A stretch of 64,000 nucleotides of DNA from UBA2965 sp036526135. Its GTDB lineage: Bacteria; Pseudomonadota; Gammaproteobacteria; Pseudomonadales; Azotimanducaceae. The notes below the pieces were generated by a model that searched no databases, was not told where the DNA came from, and saw only the letters and a program-made list of their open reading frames with translations. Numbering within the stretch: position 1 is the stretch's first letter; each line of letters opens with the position of its first letter. The stretch covers positions 19,918-83,917 of the forward strand of contig DATCZA010000070.1 in NCBI GenBank assembly GCA_036526135.1. The letters are read 5' to 3'. Below are positions 8,669 through 17,028 of this stretch, piece after piece. The position numbers and the translations under genes were made by a program.

Positions 8669-9085
8669 ATGAGTCGAAATCTCGACCAAGCAAGACTGTT
8701 CTTTGATGCCTGCGAAACCGGCAAGGGTTGGGAGGGTTGCAAAGAGTACTGCACTCCTCGAGCCACGTTCTCGTGCCAGTCCGGCGCGTTGGCCGACATC
8801 GATTCGCTGGAAGGATACTGCGAATGGATGAAGAACCTGCTGATCCCGATTCCCGACGGCCGTTACGAGCTCAAGTTCTTCGCGGAAGATGAGGAACGGG
8901 CCTGCGTTGCGGCCTTCGCCGTGTTCCACGGAACCAACACCGGCCCTGGCGGGCCGGGTGAACCGACGGGCCGCAAGGCAGCTGCGGATTACGTCTACGC
9001 GATGGATTTCGATGGGGATCGTATTCGGCACATGACGAAGATCTGGAATGACGGCATAACTCTCCAAGAACTGGGGTGGGCTTGA
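8669..9085 (+). CDS. NTF2-like / SnoaL-like domain protein
   Basis: 138 aa from the ATG at 8669, with GGGGAG just upstream; the open frame extends 37 codons further but that part is compositionally unlike protein. The pattern (helix NLDQARLFFDACETGKGWEGCKEY, the FSCQSGALADI loop, and C-terminal strands VYAMDFDGDRIRHMTKIWND) is that of the NTF2-like fold used by SnoaL ester cyclases and limonene-epoxide hydrolase relatives. Small-molecule binding or isomerisation is likely, with unknown substrate. It is followed closely by the homocysteine methyltransferase-like gene and may share its transcript. Confidence 0.75.
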   Translation: MSRNLDQARLFFDACETGKGWEGCKEYCTPRATFSCQSGALADIDSLEGYCEWMKNLLIPIPDGRYELKFFAEDEERACVAAFAVFHGTNTGPGGPGEPTGRKAAADYVYAMDFDGDRIRHMTKIWNDGITLQELGWA

Positions 9086-9180
9086 CGGCCTCCCGCCAAA
9101 CGCCTGCGAAGCTCGATCCCGGGTCGGAAGTGCGTGCCAAGCGCAGTCATGAGATGGCGCCAGGTGGGCGCTACTCGGCC

Positions 9181-10095
9181 ATGGAGAGTCGCCTTCAAGA
9201 TGGAGAAATCGTTCTCCTGGATGGCGGCACCGGGACCGAGCTGGAGAAGCGTGGAGCCGTCATGGATCCCGCGGCGTGGTGTGGACCGGCAACTTTGGAC
9301 AATGCAGAAGTCCTCAAGGATGTTCATCTCGATTACATCTCGTCTGGCGCCGACATCATCACCACGAACACGTACGCGTCCTCACGATTGATGCTGGAGC
9401 CCGCCGGGTGCGGCGATCGTTTCGAGGAGATTAATCGTGCCGCGGTGACCGCCGCTCATGAGGCACGGGATCTTAGCGGCCGCGCAGACGTGCTCGTGGC
9501 CGGTTCGTTGTCGCACATGTGCCCGATTGCAGCCGGTACGGACCGGGCCGACGCCGATCGCGAGCCACCGGTAGAGGTCATGCGGGAAGCGTTCGACGAA
9601 CTCGCGATGCTTCTCCGCGACACCGGCTGCGACCTCATACTTCTGGAGATGATGTATTGCCCACGGCGTGTTCCACTGGCGTTCGAGGCCGCTCTTGCGA
9701 CCGGCCTGCCGGTCTGGGCCGGTTTCTCCGCCCGCCGGGACGAGCGGGGCGAGGTCGTCGGTTTCGGGCGCGACGCCTGTGTTCCGCTCGCCGACATACT
9801 GTCAGTTCTCGAGTGGGGCGAAGTCGAAGCCGCCGGGTTGATGCATACGGCTGCCGATGTCGTCGCCGACGCCATCTCTGTCCTGAGGGAGCGGTATCCG
9901 GGAATGCTCATGGCGTACCCGGACTCTGGCTATTTTCGTATGCCCAACTGGCAGTTTGACGACATCATCGAGCCTGAGGCGCTTGTGGGGTTTGCACGGG
10001 GTTGGGTCGACAACGGGGTTCAGATTCTGGGCGGTTGTTGCGGCCTCTCGCCCGACCACATCGCCGCGCTGCATCACGCATTCCGAGGTAGATAG
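9181..10095 (+). CDS. Homocysteine S-methyltransferase-like protein with altered zinc site
   Basis: 304 aa from the ATG at 9181, where the domain begins (VLLDGGTGTELEKRG); starts at 9154 or 9076 are possible. The TIM-barrel signatures of the Pfam S-methyl_trans family are present: DGGTGTEL, the ADIITTNTY strand and the terminal GGCCGLSPDHI, which supplies two zinc cysteines (286, 287). The third ligand, normally the Cys of a GxNC motif, is replaced by His222 in AAGLMHTAADV. Zinc may still be held Cys2His, but activity toward homocysteine is uncertain and the enzyme may act on another thiol or on selenium compounds. It is probably cotranscribed with the NTF2-like gene upstream. Confidence 0.85.
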   Translation: MESRLQDGEIVLLDGGTGTELEKRGAVMDPAAWCGPATLDNAEVLKDVHLDYISSGADIITTNTYASSRLMLEPAGCGDRFEEINRAAVTAAHEARDLSGRADVLVAGSLSHMCPIAAGTDRADADREPPVEVMREAFDELAMLLRDTGCDLILLEMMYCPRRVPLAFEAALATGLPVWAGFSARRDERGEVVGFGRDACVPLADILSVLEWGEVEAAGLMHTAADVVADAISVLRERYPGMLMAYPDSGYFRMPNWQFDDIIEPEALVGFARGWVDNGVQILGGCCGLSPDHIAALHHAFRGR

Positions 10096-10119
10096 GGGCT
10101 GACCGAGGTAGATAGGGGC
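10083..10119 (+). repeat. Two-copy 20-bp-period direct repeat
   Basis: CCGAGGTAGATAGGGGC occurs at 10083..10099 and again at 10103..10119. The first copy includes the stop codon of the homocysteine methyltransferase-like gene, so it looks like a local slippage duplication. Confidence 0.8.
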
Positions 10120-10178
10120 GCAACGGGCAGGAGAGCCGGCCTTTCGCATCGCTGCCGTGCAATGCTCGTCCACCGACT

Positions 10179-10997
10179 TCAGTCCGCCCGATTCAGACTC
10201 CAGTCGTAGTCGAACTCCACGTCCCGGTCATGGGCGCGAAGACGATCGGCCAGACTCTGATGGTGGTCTGCGAGGTAGCTCAGCAGGCCCTTGCTGTCAG
10301 GGGCGAAGTCGTCCCGGTACCACTTGTAGATGCTCGAAAGACGCAGTCCTCCTCCATCGTTGAAGGTCACCGCGCGCTCGTGGTTGATGTAAGCCGTCTC
10401 CGCTTCGCGCAGCTGGTCCTCCAGGCTCGAGCGCGTGTAGACGTCGCCGCTCAGGTTGGGGCAGCCCAGGCTTGCGCAGTTCAGGACGTAGTGGATCCGG
10501 TGGTCGCGCCAGATGGGGCGGAGAATGCGATGCTCTACGTCGTTCAGCGTTACCGGTTCCCCGGCAAGCTCGATCAGCTTCTCGTTCCAGGGACCCATGC
10601 TGAACAGTCCCTTTCCCATCCGCAGGATGCTGTCTTTCTCCGGATGCCTGAGCACCACCTCTACGGTGAGCGCGTTGTACAGATTGATCCAGTAGGCCAG
10701 CTGCTCCGTCCTGTGGAGCTCCCTGGGGTCCGTTCTGCCGAGGACGCCGAGGTAGCCTTGCAGCAGGGCGCGGTCCTCTGCGGTAACCCGCGCATAGCGA
10801 ATCCGGTTGATACCGTCGGCTCCAGGATCGAGATAGCGGTCGAGAAATTCCTGCCAGGCCCCGTGATCCACCTGAAGGGTGCTCTTCGAGTCGCTTGCCG
10901 TCCAGAACTCCCAGAGCTGGGCTTTCGGGGCCGCGCAAAGGTTCTGCGCGGCCAGCGCCAGAATCAGCGCCCAGACTAATGCGGTTGGCGAGCGCAC
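10179..10997 (-). CDS. DUF547 domain protein, exported
   Basis: 272 aa with a signal peptide (hydrophobic 5-20, cleavage after LCA near 22). The DUF547 core is clear: AYWINLYNALTVEVVL (about 101-116), the HPEKDSI turn, LNDVEHRILRP, and LNCASLGCPNL (about 172-182). DUF547 proteins are periplasmic or lipid-associated with unknown biochemistry; the family is widespread in proteobacteria and plants. It lies 13 bp downstream of the monooxygenase on the same strand and is convergent with the gene at 9181, so it probably ends that unit. Confidence 0.88.
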   Translation of the reverse strand: MRSPTALVWALILALAAQNLCAAPKAQLWEFWTASDSKSTLQVDHGAWQEFLDRYLDPGADGINRIRYARVTAEDRALLQGYLGVLGRTDPRELHRTEQLAYWINLYNALTVEVVLRHPEKDSILRMGKGLFSMGPWNEKLIELAGEPVTLNDVEHRILRPIWRDHRIHYVLNCASLGCPNLSGDVYTRSSLEDQLREAETAYINHERAVTFNDGGGLRLSSIYKWYRDDFAPDSKGLLSYLADHHQSLADRLRAHDRDVEFDYDWSLNRAD

Positions 10998-11010
10998 GCC
11001 CGGATCCGCA

Positions 11011-12636
11011 TCAGGCTATTCGCTCGAACTCCACTTCCGGAAATCCGGCATCGGCGGATTCACGCATCTTGTCGTAGTACACGTTGGCGCCGCCGAAGTA
11101 GATCAGCACGCGCGGTTTTCTGTCTTCCAGGTTGGCGCCCATCATCCATGAGTGCACCTTGTCGCCCTGTGCCATGAGGGTCTGCGCGTGAATCTCGGCC
11201 GTATGCTCGACCCACTCGTCCTCCGCCTGCTTCTGGGGTTCACAGACATCGAACCCTTCGCTCTCCATCTTTTTGATGCAGTCGACGATGTACAGGACGT
11301 TCTGCTCGATGGAGGTGGGCAGGTTTGCGAAGGGCGCCTGAGGTCCGGTGATCAGGAACATGTTCGGGAAATCGGCCACGAACACGCCCATGATGGAGGC
11401 AGACACGTCTTCCCACTTGTCTCTGAGCAGCTGGCCGTTGCGGCCCCGAATTGCCAGCGCTTCCTGGGCCCCGGTATATGCCTGGAACCCGGTTGCCAGC
11501 ACGATGATGTCGAGTTCGTACTCGTTTTCGGTGGTGCGGATCCCGGTCTCGGTGATCTCGACGATGGGTTCCCGATCCTTGATATCGACCAGCTTGACGT
11601 TGTCGCGGTTGTACGCCTCGTAGTATCCGTGATCCAGCGGTGGCCGCTTGGCAAAGAAGGGGTACCCCTTCGGCGTAAGCGTTTCGGCAACCTCGGGATC
11701 TTTCACCTTTTCCTTCATCTTGCTGATGACGAACTCTCCGGCGATGCGGTTGGATTCCGGGTTGGTGAGCAGGTCGTCGAAGGTCTCGAAAACGAACCGG
11801 AAGCTGCCGCGTGGCCAATGCTCCTCGAATATTCTCTGGACCTCGTCCGGCGGCGTATCGGCCAGGTTTCGACCTACCGGGCTGTCGAAAGCCATGCCGA
11901 AGACGTGGTTGCGGCATTTGGCGATGATCTCGTCGTAGTGCTCTTTGATTTCCTTTTCCCAGTCCGGCGTCATGGTCTTCTGAACGGCCGGCATGATGAA
12001 ATTCGGAGTACGCTGGAAGACGGTCACGCTGGCCGCGGTCTCGGCCATCACCGGAAGCATCTGAACGGTGGTCGCGCCCGCCCCGATGATGCCGACCCGC
12101 TTACCGGCGTAGTCCAGACCTTCCTCGGGCCAGCGGGCGGAGTGGAAGCACGGGCCCTTGAAAGTATCCATGCCTTTGACGTTCGGTATGACCGGCTCGG
12201 AAATCATGCCCATCGCGCTGACGAAGTACTTGCAGGTGTACTGATCTCCGTCGGCAGTCGTGATCAACCAGTGACCGGTGTCCTCCTGGTAGTCCGCGCT
12301 GGCAACGTGCGTATTCAGCTGGATGTGCGGCCACATGTCGCACTTGTCTGCAACGAAGTGCATGTAGCTGAGATTTTCCTCCCAGCCCGGGTAGCGTACC
12401 GACCACTGCCACTCCTGAAGGAGTTCTTTCGAGAAGGTAAGGCAGTAGTAGTAGCACTCGCTGTCGCTCGCAGCGCCCGGATAGCGGTTCCAGGTCCACG
12501 TGCCGCCGATATCAGATGCCTTGTCAAACACCCGAACCGACAAGCCGGCCTCGCGCATGTAGTGGATCAGAGCCAGCCCGGCGAAGCCGGCGCCGATTCC
12601 AATCACGTCGTAGTCGGGTTGGTTCTGCGATGTCAT
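11011..12636 (-). CDS. Baeyer-Villiger type flavin monooxygenase
   Basis: 541 aa. FAD site GIGAGFAGLALIH (13-25), the conserved GGTWTWNRYPGAASD region (44-58), the Baeyer-Villiger fingerprint FKGPCFHSARWP (159-170, FxGxxxHxxxWP) and the NADPH site GIIGAGATTVQ (182-192) are all intact. Length matches cyclohexanone/steroid monooxygenases (about 540 aa). It inserts one oxygen into a ketone to give an ester or lactone, using NADPH, O2 and FAD. The substrate is likely a cyclic or steroid-like ketone, by family analogy only. It precedes DUF547 on the same strand and lies next to an SRPBCC gene and a second monooxygenase at 13464. Confidence 0.95.
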   Translation of the reverse strand: MTSQNQPDYDVIGIGAGFAGLALIHYMREAGLSVRVFDKASDIGGTWTWNRYPGAASDSECYYYCLTFSKELLQEWQWSVRYPGWEENLSYMHFVADKCDMWPHIQLNTHVASADYQEDTGHWLITTADGDQYTCKYFVSAMGMISEPVIPNVKGMDTFKGPCFHSARWPEEGLDYAGKRVGIIGAGATTVQMLPVMAETAASVTVFQRTPNFIMPAVQKTMTPDWEKEIKEHYDEIIAKCRNHVFGMAFDSPVGRNLADTPPDEVQRIFEEHWPRGSFRFVFETFDDLLTNPESNRIAGEFVISKMKEKVKDPEVAETLTPKGYPFFAKRPPLDHGYYEAYNRDNVKLVDIKDREPIVEITETGIRTTENEYELDIIVLATGFQAYTGAQEALAIRGRNGQLLRDKWEDVSASIMGVFVADFPNMFLITGPQAPFANLPTSIEQNVLYIVDCIKKMESEGFDVCEPQKQAEDEWVEHTAEIHAQTLMAQGDKVHSWMMGANLEDRKPRVLIYFGGANVYYDKMRESADAGFPEVEFERIA

Positions 12637-12736
12637 CGCGGTCTCCTATCTCAATATCGATAGCTTATACGTCAATCCACAGGTAGGCCAAGCTCGGGGC
12701 AGCGACGCCTTTGGCTGGCTGGGTGGCCTTCCGGAA

Positions 12737-13231
12737 TTAAGGCCCGCGATCGCTCGTCAATTGCCAATCCTCGTTGGGCTGCCGGGCGAAGGCTGGCTCT
12801 TCGCCCTTGAGCCGCGCGATGATGCCGGATGTCATGTTTCCCAGGGCGACCTCCAGGGCGCGGCCGGTTTCGGCCTCGTTCAGGCTCGCGTCGGCCGTCA
12901 TCCTGCCGGCCCAGCGAATGGTGCAGTGGTCGTCATCGATCGGGGTCACCGTGGCTACGACCACGTAGTCCTGCATGCCGATTGGTTTGCCGGCCGTCAG
13001 CTCGTAGGAAAACATCCGTGCCTCGTCGTCGAAGGCCACCAGCCGGTGCTGGACGTAGCCCTGAGTGACCAGGCGTATGTCGCGAACGGCGCCAACCCCT
13101 TCGCCCTGCACGTCAATCGTACTTTCTTCTCCGCCTGGAACCCACTTCAGCACACGGTCGAAGTGGCGTATTTCCTCCCAGACCGTGTCGGCTGGAAGGT
13201 CGATGTCGCGGCGATGCTCGACTTCAATCAC
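12737..13231 (-). CDS. SRPBCC (polyketide cyclase/START-like) family protein
   Basis: 164 aa with the helix-grip pattern of the SRPBCC superfamily: IEVEHRRDIDLPADTVWEEI at the N-terminus, a GGEESTIDVQGEGVGAVRDI strand pair, and a long C-terminal helix (about 115-145) covering the cavity. Such proteins bind hydrophobic ligands and sometimes act as cyclases. It is divergent from the EthA-like monooxygenase, 232 bp apart, and codirectional with the Baeyer-Villiger enzyme downstream, so a role in the same ketone or terpenoid catabolism is a reasonable guess. Confidence 0.85.
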   Translation of the reverse strand: MIEVEHRRDIDLPADTVWEEIRHFDRVLKWVPGGEESTIDVQGEGVGAVRDIRLVTQGYVQHRLVAFDDEARMFSYELTAGKPIGMQDYVVVATVTPIDDDHCTIRWAGRMTADASLNEAETGRALEVALGNMTSGIIARLKGEEPAFARQPNEDWQLTSDRGP

Positions 13232-13463
13232 GCTGTCCCCCGTTCCACGCTTTGCTCCGGCGGAACCTTATCACGCCTCTCGCCTGACCGCTTTTCGTGG
13301 AGCCAGCGGCCCGGTTCCGGTCGACACGGCGCTGAACGGCCGGTTGGCCGGGTTGCGCGGGGTCTCCGGGAAAGTACCTACGGCGCACGCTGCGAAGTTC
13401 AGCTAGGCTCTCAGGCGGTCTGCTGTCCCCGGGCCGGCCGACGAAGGAAGAAGGAGGATTGCC

Positions 13464-15011
13464 GTGGTCACCGCGAAAGATCGGGCGGGCGCGCCGGACG
13501 GAAACCATGTGGACGTCCTGATCGTTGGGGCGGGCATATCCGGAGTCGGCTCGGCGTACCACCTGCAGCAGCAGTGCCCCGAGAAAAGCTATGTGATTCT
13601 CGAGATGAAGGACACCTTCGGAGGAACCTGGGAAACCCACAAGTATCCGGGAATCCGCTCCGACTCGGACCTCTACACGTTCGGATATCGCTTCAAGCCC
13701 TGGATCGGCGCGCCTATCGCGAGCGCCGCCGAGATCCTGAAGTACATGGGCGAGGTCATCGAGGAAAACGGGATCGAGCAACACATCCGTTACGGCCATC
13801 GAATCAACCGCTGCAGCTGGTCGAGCGCGGACAACCTATGGACGGTGGAGGCAACCCGGCTTTCGGACGGCGCCGTCTTCACGTTCACCTGCAACTTCCT
13901 GTGGATGTGTCAGGGCTACTACGATCACGAGAATCCTTTCACGCCCGACTGGCCTGGCATGGACCGCTACCAGGGGCAGTTCATCCACGCCCAGCTCTGG
14001 GATCCCGAGATCGATTACACGGGCAAGCGGATTCTGGTGATCGGGTCGGGTGCCACGGCGGCGACCGTGGTCCCGGCCTTTGCCGAGAAGGCCGAGCACG
14101 TGACCATGCTGCAGCGATCGCCGACGTACTTCTACTGCCGGGAGAACAGGAACGAGCTCGCTGACCGCCTGCGGGAGATCGGCATCGACGAGCCAACGGT
14201 GCATCGCGTGGTTCGTGCTCAGATCATTCACGATCAGAACGAGATGACGAAGCGCTGCCTGGCCGAGCCGGATGCGGTGTTCGAAGATCTCAAAGCTCTG
14301 ATTCGACTGTATGCCGGAGAGGACTTCGAGTTCGAGCCGCACTTCGTTCCAAAGTACCGGGTGTGGCAGCAGCGGCTTGCCTTCTGCCCGGATGGCGACG
14401 TGTTCCGGGCGGCCGCTGCCGGCAAGCTCACCGTCGTGACCGACACCATCGACACCTTTACCGAGAAAGGCGTTCGCACCGCCTCGGGTGAGGAGATCGA
14501 AGCGGACATCATCTTTGCCGCGACGGGTTTTCGCCTGTCGGTTATGGGGGACATACCTTTCGACGTCGATGGGCGGCCCGTCGACTGGCACGAGACGGTC
14601 AACTACCGCGGGATGATGTTCACGGGCGTGCCCAACCTGTTGTGGGTGTTCGGATACTTCCGTGCCAGCTGGACCCTGCGCGTGGACATGCTCGGTGATT
14701 TCGTCTGCAGGCTCTTGAGGCATATGGATGCCATAGGCGCTAAGCGGGTGGACGTCGAGTTGCGTGAAGAGGATGCGGATATGGAGCTTCTGCCCTGGAT
14801 CGAGGAGGAGAACTTCAATCCGGGCTACCTCATGCGGGGTCTGGATGAGCTCCCGCGGCGCGGCGCCAAGCCCGAATGGCGGCACAATCAGGACTACTGG
14901 ACCGAGCGCGAACAGATCCCGGCCATCGACCTCGATGGTGAGGAGTTCGTCTACGACGGGGCGCGTCGGAGCGGGGCGACGGTCCGCGGCAAGGCGGCCT
15001 CCGCTTCCTGA
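13464..15011 (+). CDS. EthA-like flavin-containing / Baeyer-Villiger monooxygenase
   Basis: 515 aa from a GTG start placed 8 nt after AAGGAGGAT. It has the FAD motif IVGAGISGVGSAYHL (20-34), FGGTWETHKYPGIRSDSD (52-69) as in EthA, a Baeyer-Villiger-type fingerprint YQGQFIHAQLWD (169-180; Tyr for Phe and the permitted Asp for Pro), and the NADPH site LVIGSGATAATVVPA (191-205). The strong resemblance to mycobacterial EthA, which also oxygenates ketones and thioamides, supports the call. It has a low-complexity C-terminal tail. A TauD-type dioxygenase follows 104 bp downstream, so the two may be cotranscribed. Confidence 0.94.
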   Translation: MVTAKDRAGAPDGNHVDVLIVGAGISGVGSAYHLQQQCPEKSYVILEMKDTFGGTWETHKYPGIRSDSDLYTFGYRFKPWIGAPIASAAEILKYMGEVIEENGIEQHIRYGHRINRCSWSSADNLWTVEATRLSDGAVFTFTCNFLWMCQGYYDHENPFTPDWPGMDRYQGQFIHAQLWDPEIDYTGKRILVIGSGATAATVVPAFAEKAEHVTMLQRSPTYFYCRENRNELADRLREIGIDEPTVHRVVRAQIIHDQNEMTKRCLAEPDAVFEDLKALIRLYAGEDFEFEPHFVPKYRVWQQRLAFCPDGDVFRAAAAGKLTVVTDTIDTFTEKGVRTASGEEIEADIIFAATGFRLSVMGDIPFDVDGRPVDWHETVNYRGMMFTGVPNLLWVFGYFRASWTLRVDMLGDFVCRLLRHMDAIGAKRVDVELREEDADMELLPWIEEENFNPGYLMRGLDELPRRGAKPEWRHNQDYWTEREQIPAIDLDGEEFVYDGARRSGATVRGKAASAS

Positions 15012-15115
15012 GAGCAGAGAACATGAGCAGCCTGCGCGAGGGCCTGATCCCGCCGCCCGGTGGCTGTGGAGAAGGCGATTGACGTATGCTCCCCTCTGCA
15101 GAAGAGGCGAGCAAC

Positions 15116-16222
15116 ATGGCAGATCCCAACACCGCGAGCGACCACGATCGCTACAACAGTGCCGCGATGGGTTATGCGGTAAAGCTTCACGAAGCCAGGG
15201 CCGAGGCTCGAAAGCGCGCCAAGGTGGCGCAGCGCTCCCCGGAGCAGCTCTTCCCACGGTCGAACCGGCCGGGGCTGGGCGTTGCTCTGGAGTACGAGCG
15301 CATGGGAAACAGGCCGGTCTCGGAAGACCTTCTCGCGCGGGCCGGAGAACACGGCGTCGAGTTCGAGCACCTGGGCATCACCCTCGGGACCGTGCTGCAC
15401 AACATCAGTCTGCAAGACCCGCTATCGCCAGCTCAGGTGCAGCTGGTCCGCGACACGTTGCTGGAGCGAAAGGTGATCTTTTTTCGCGATCAGCATCTCT
15501 CGGAAGCAGAGCAGGTGGCGTTCAGCAGGCAGTTCGGAGAGCTGGATGCCTTTCCGTTCGGCAAGCCTGGCAGGAATCCCTACATCCTGGAGATCGTCCA
15601 TGACGAGAACAGCCCCGGAACGGAGAACGGGTTCCACACTGACGTCACCTGGATGGAGCGGCCGTCGCTCGGTTCCGTGGCTCAGTGCGTCGAGTTGCCG
15701 CCCTTGGGCGGTGATACGCTCTTCTCGGACAGCCATGCGTGCTACCTCGGCCTGCCGGTCGATCTGCAGAGACGAATCGAGCATCTGCACGGGATCAACG
15801 ACTACCGCATATTCATTCAGAAGAGTGTCCGCGGCGTCGATCTGCCCGACGATCTGGTTTCGGCCATCAAAGCCGATATTCCGTTCGGGGTGAGTCACCC
15901 GCTGGTTCGCACTCATCCGGAGACGGGTAAGCGAGCGCTCTACCTCAACGCCGGCTTTCTGCGGCACGACTCGCTGTACGACCATCGCACCGGGGAGCAG
16001 CTGGGACGGGTCGAGTCGGAGGAGATCGTCGGGCAACTGATGGTCCAGCACGACCGCCCGGAATACGTCTGCCGCTTCCGATGGGAGGAGGGTTCCATCG
16101 TGTTCTGGGACAACCGCGCGGTGCAGCACTACGCGGCGAGCGATTACTACCCGCACCGGCGGGTGCTGCGTCGGGTGACGATCTCGGGCGACAAACCCTA
16201 CTGCGATCCGGTGGCCGCTTAG
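15116..16222 (+). CDS. TauD/TfdA-family Fe(II)/2-oxoglutarate dioxygenase
   Basis: 368 aa from the ATG at 15116, which has GAGG upstream; the earlier ATG at 15086 lacks a site. The iron ligands are visible as His174 and Asp176 (GFHTDVTW) and the distal His338 (AVQHYAASDYYPHRR), with Arg349 placed to bind 2-oxoglutarate. It has about 80 extra N-terminal residues, charged and helix-rich, before the double-stranded beta helix. Members hydroxylate sulfonates, chlorophenoxy acids or other small acids; the substrate here is unknown. It sits directly after the EthA-like monooxygenase and its stop overlaps the end of a methyltransferase remnant on the other strand. Confidence 0.92.
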   Translation: MADPNTASDHDRYNSAAMGYAVKLHEARAEARKRAKVAQRSPEQLFPRSNRPGLGVALEYERMGNRPVSEDLLARAGEHGVEFEHLGITLGTVLHNISLQDPLSPAQVQLVRDTLLERKVIFFRDQHLSEAEQVAFSRQFGELDAFPFGKPGRNPYILEIVHDENSPGTENGFHTDVTWMERPSLGSVAQCVELPPLGGDTLFSDSHACYLGLPVDLQRRIEHLHGINDYRIFIQKSVRGVDLPDDLVSAIKADIPFGVSHPLVRTHPETGKRALYLNAGFLRHDSLYDHRTGEQLGRVESEEIVGQLMVQHDRPEYVCRFRWEEGSIVFWDNRAVQHYAASDYYPHRRVLRRVTISGDKPYCDPVAA

Positions 16223-16388
16223 GCGCGCTGAACGATCATGCAGACGTGCTGTAGTACATCCTAGGGCCCATCACCGAGTCGGTCTTTTCCTCGTCGCGAT
16301 CCAGGCCGCCCATGGAGAAGATGCACACGCCGCCGTTCCAGATGTGGGCGATTTCGTCGTAGCCCTGACCAACCTCGCTCGGCTTCAT
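16219..16388 (-). pseudogene. SAM-dependent methyltransferase collapsed by internal deletions
   Basis: Reading leftwards from an ATG at 16388, the N-terminus MKPSEVGQGYDEIAHIWN of a class I methyltransferase (family start resembles MxPxDIGxAYDxITHxW) passes in frame straight into GGVCIFSMGGLDRDEEKTD, the segment that normally lies about 110 residues later (APGGVLIFSFGGLDE...MGPEVYY). After MGPRMYYST the frame breaks; in the next frame the true C-terminal end CMIVQRA and a TAA follow at 16219. Two deletions have thus removed the SAM-binding core and the last helix. The ATG-started frame itself would give a 50-aa peptide ending at 16236, which is unlikely to do anything. Confidence 0.65.
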
Positions 16389-16474
16389 ATGCACTCATCG
16401 CTCGCTGGGAAAGAAAGGGATGGCCAAGGTTACCGTAGCGTGGTGGTCTGTTTCACTGGTATATAAGGTGTCCA

Positions 16475-16987
16475 GTGTTCAGACGATCTTTCATAACCGG
16501 ATTACTTCTCCTGCTGAGCCTGGCCGCCCAGGCCAAGGAGCTGGAGGGAGAAGTCGTGAGCATTGCCGACGGCGACACGTTCACTCTGCTCGTTGACGAC
16601 GTGCAATACCGGGTTCGGCTCGCGGGCATCGATACCCCGGAGAGAGGGCAGCCCTATGCCAACGCCGCAAGGAATGCCCTTTCCGATCTGATCTTCCGGA
16701 AGCAGGTTCGAGTGGAAAGCAGGAAGACGGACCGGTATGGCAGGATCATCGGCCGCGTCTGGGCGCAGCCCCGGGACTGTTCGCGATGTGGCAAAACGCT
16801 GGACGTTAGCCTTGCCCTGCTCACCACCGGGATGGCCTGGTGGTACCGCTACTACGCCGATGAGCAGCCCGAAGAGGAGCGGGGACAGTACGAATTTGCC
16901 GAGTTTGAGGCCAAGGCCAAGAGAGCCGGGTTGTGGCGGGATGAAAACGCCTTGCCCCCCTGGGAATGGCGGGCCGCAAACAGATAG
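16475..16987 (+). CDS. Secreted thermonuclease (SNase-like nuclease)
   Basis: 170 aa from GTG, with AAGGTG 5 nt upstream. A signal peptide (1-20, ending AQA) precedes a staphylococcal-nuclease OB fold: DGDTFTLL (32-39), RLAGIDTPE (48-56) carrying the catalytic Arg and Glu positions, and DRYGRIIGRVW (86-96). The C-terminus has an aromatic helix AWWYRYYADEQPEEE. It would cut DNA or RNA in the periplasm or outside the cell, perhaps for nutrient scavenging. A Cys pair at 102 and 105 (DCSRCGK) may form a disulfide. The next gene starts about 40 bp downstream. Confidence 0.92.
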   Translation: MFRRSFITGLLLLLSLAAQAKELEGEVVSIADGDTFTLLVDDVQYRVRLAGIDTPERGQPYANAARNALSDLIFRKQVRVESRKTDRYGRIIGRVWAQPRDCSRCGKTLDVSLALLTTGMAWWYRYYADEQPEEERGQYEFAEFEAKAKRAGLWRDENALPPWEWRAANR

Positions 16988-17028
16988 GCGCGCGGGGCCT
17001 GACTGGCCTCGAACGAGAGGAGATGGAC

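Noticed and set aside
11152..12663. 503-codon open frame opposite the Baeyer-Villiger monooxygenase
   Set aside because: Mirror of a real gene in GC-rich DNA; composition is Arg/His/Val-rich with no motif.
12761..15257. Long antisense and shifted frames over the SRPBCC and EthA-like genes
   Set aside because: The genes they overlap show full sets of catalytic motifs; the shifted frames show none.
16236..16388. Selenocysteine reading of the TGA ending the methyltransferase remnant
   Set aside because: The sequence after the TGA in that frame is not family-like; the true C-terminus is in another frame, so it is a frameshift.
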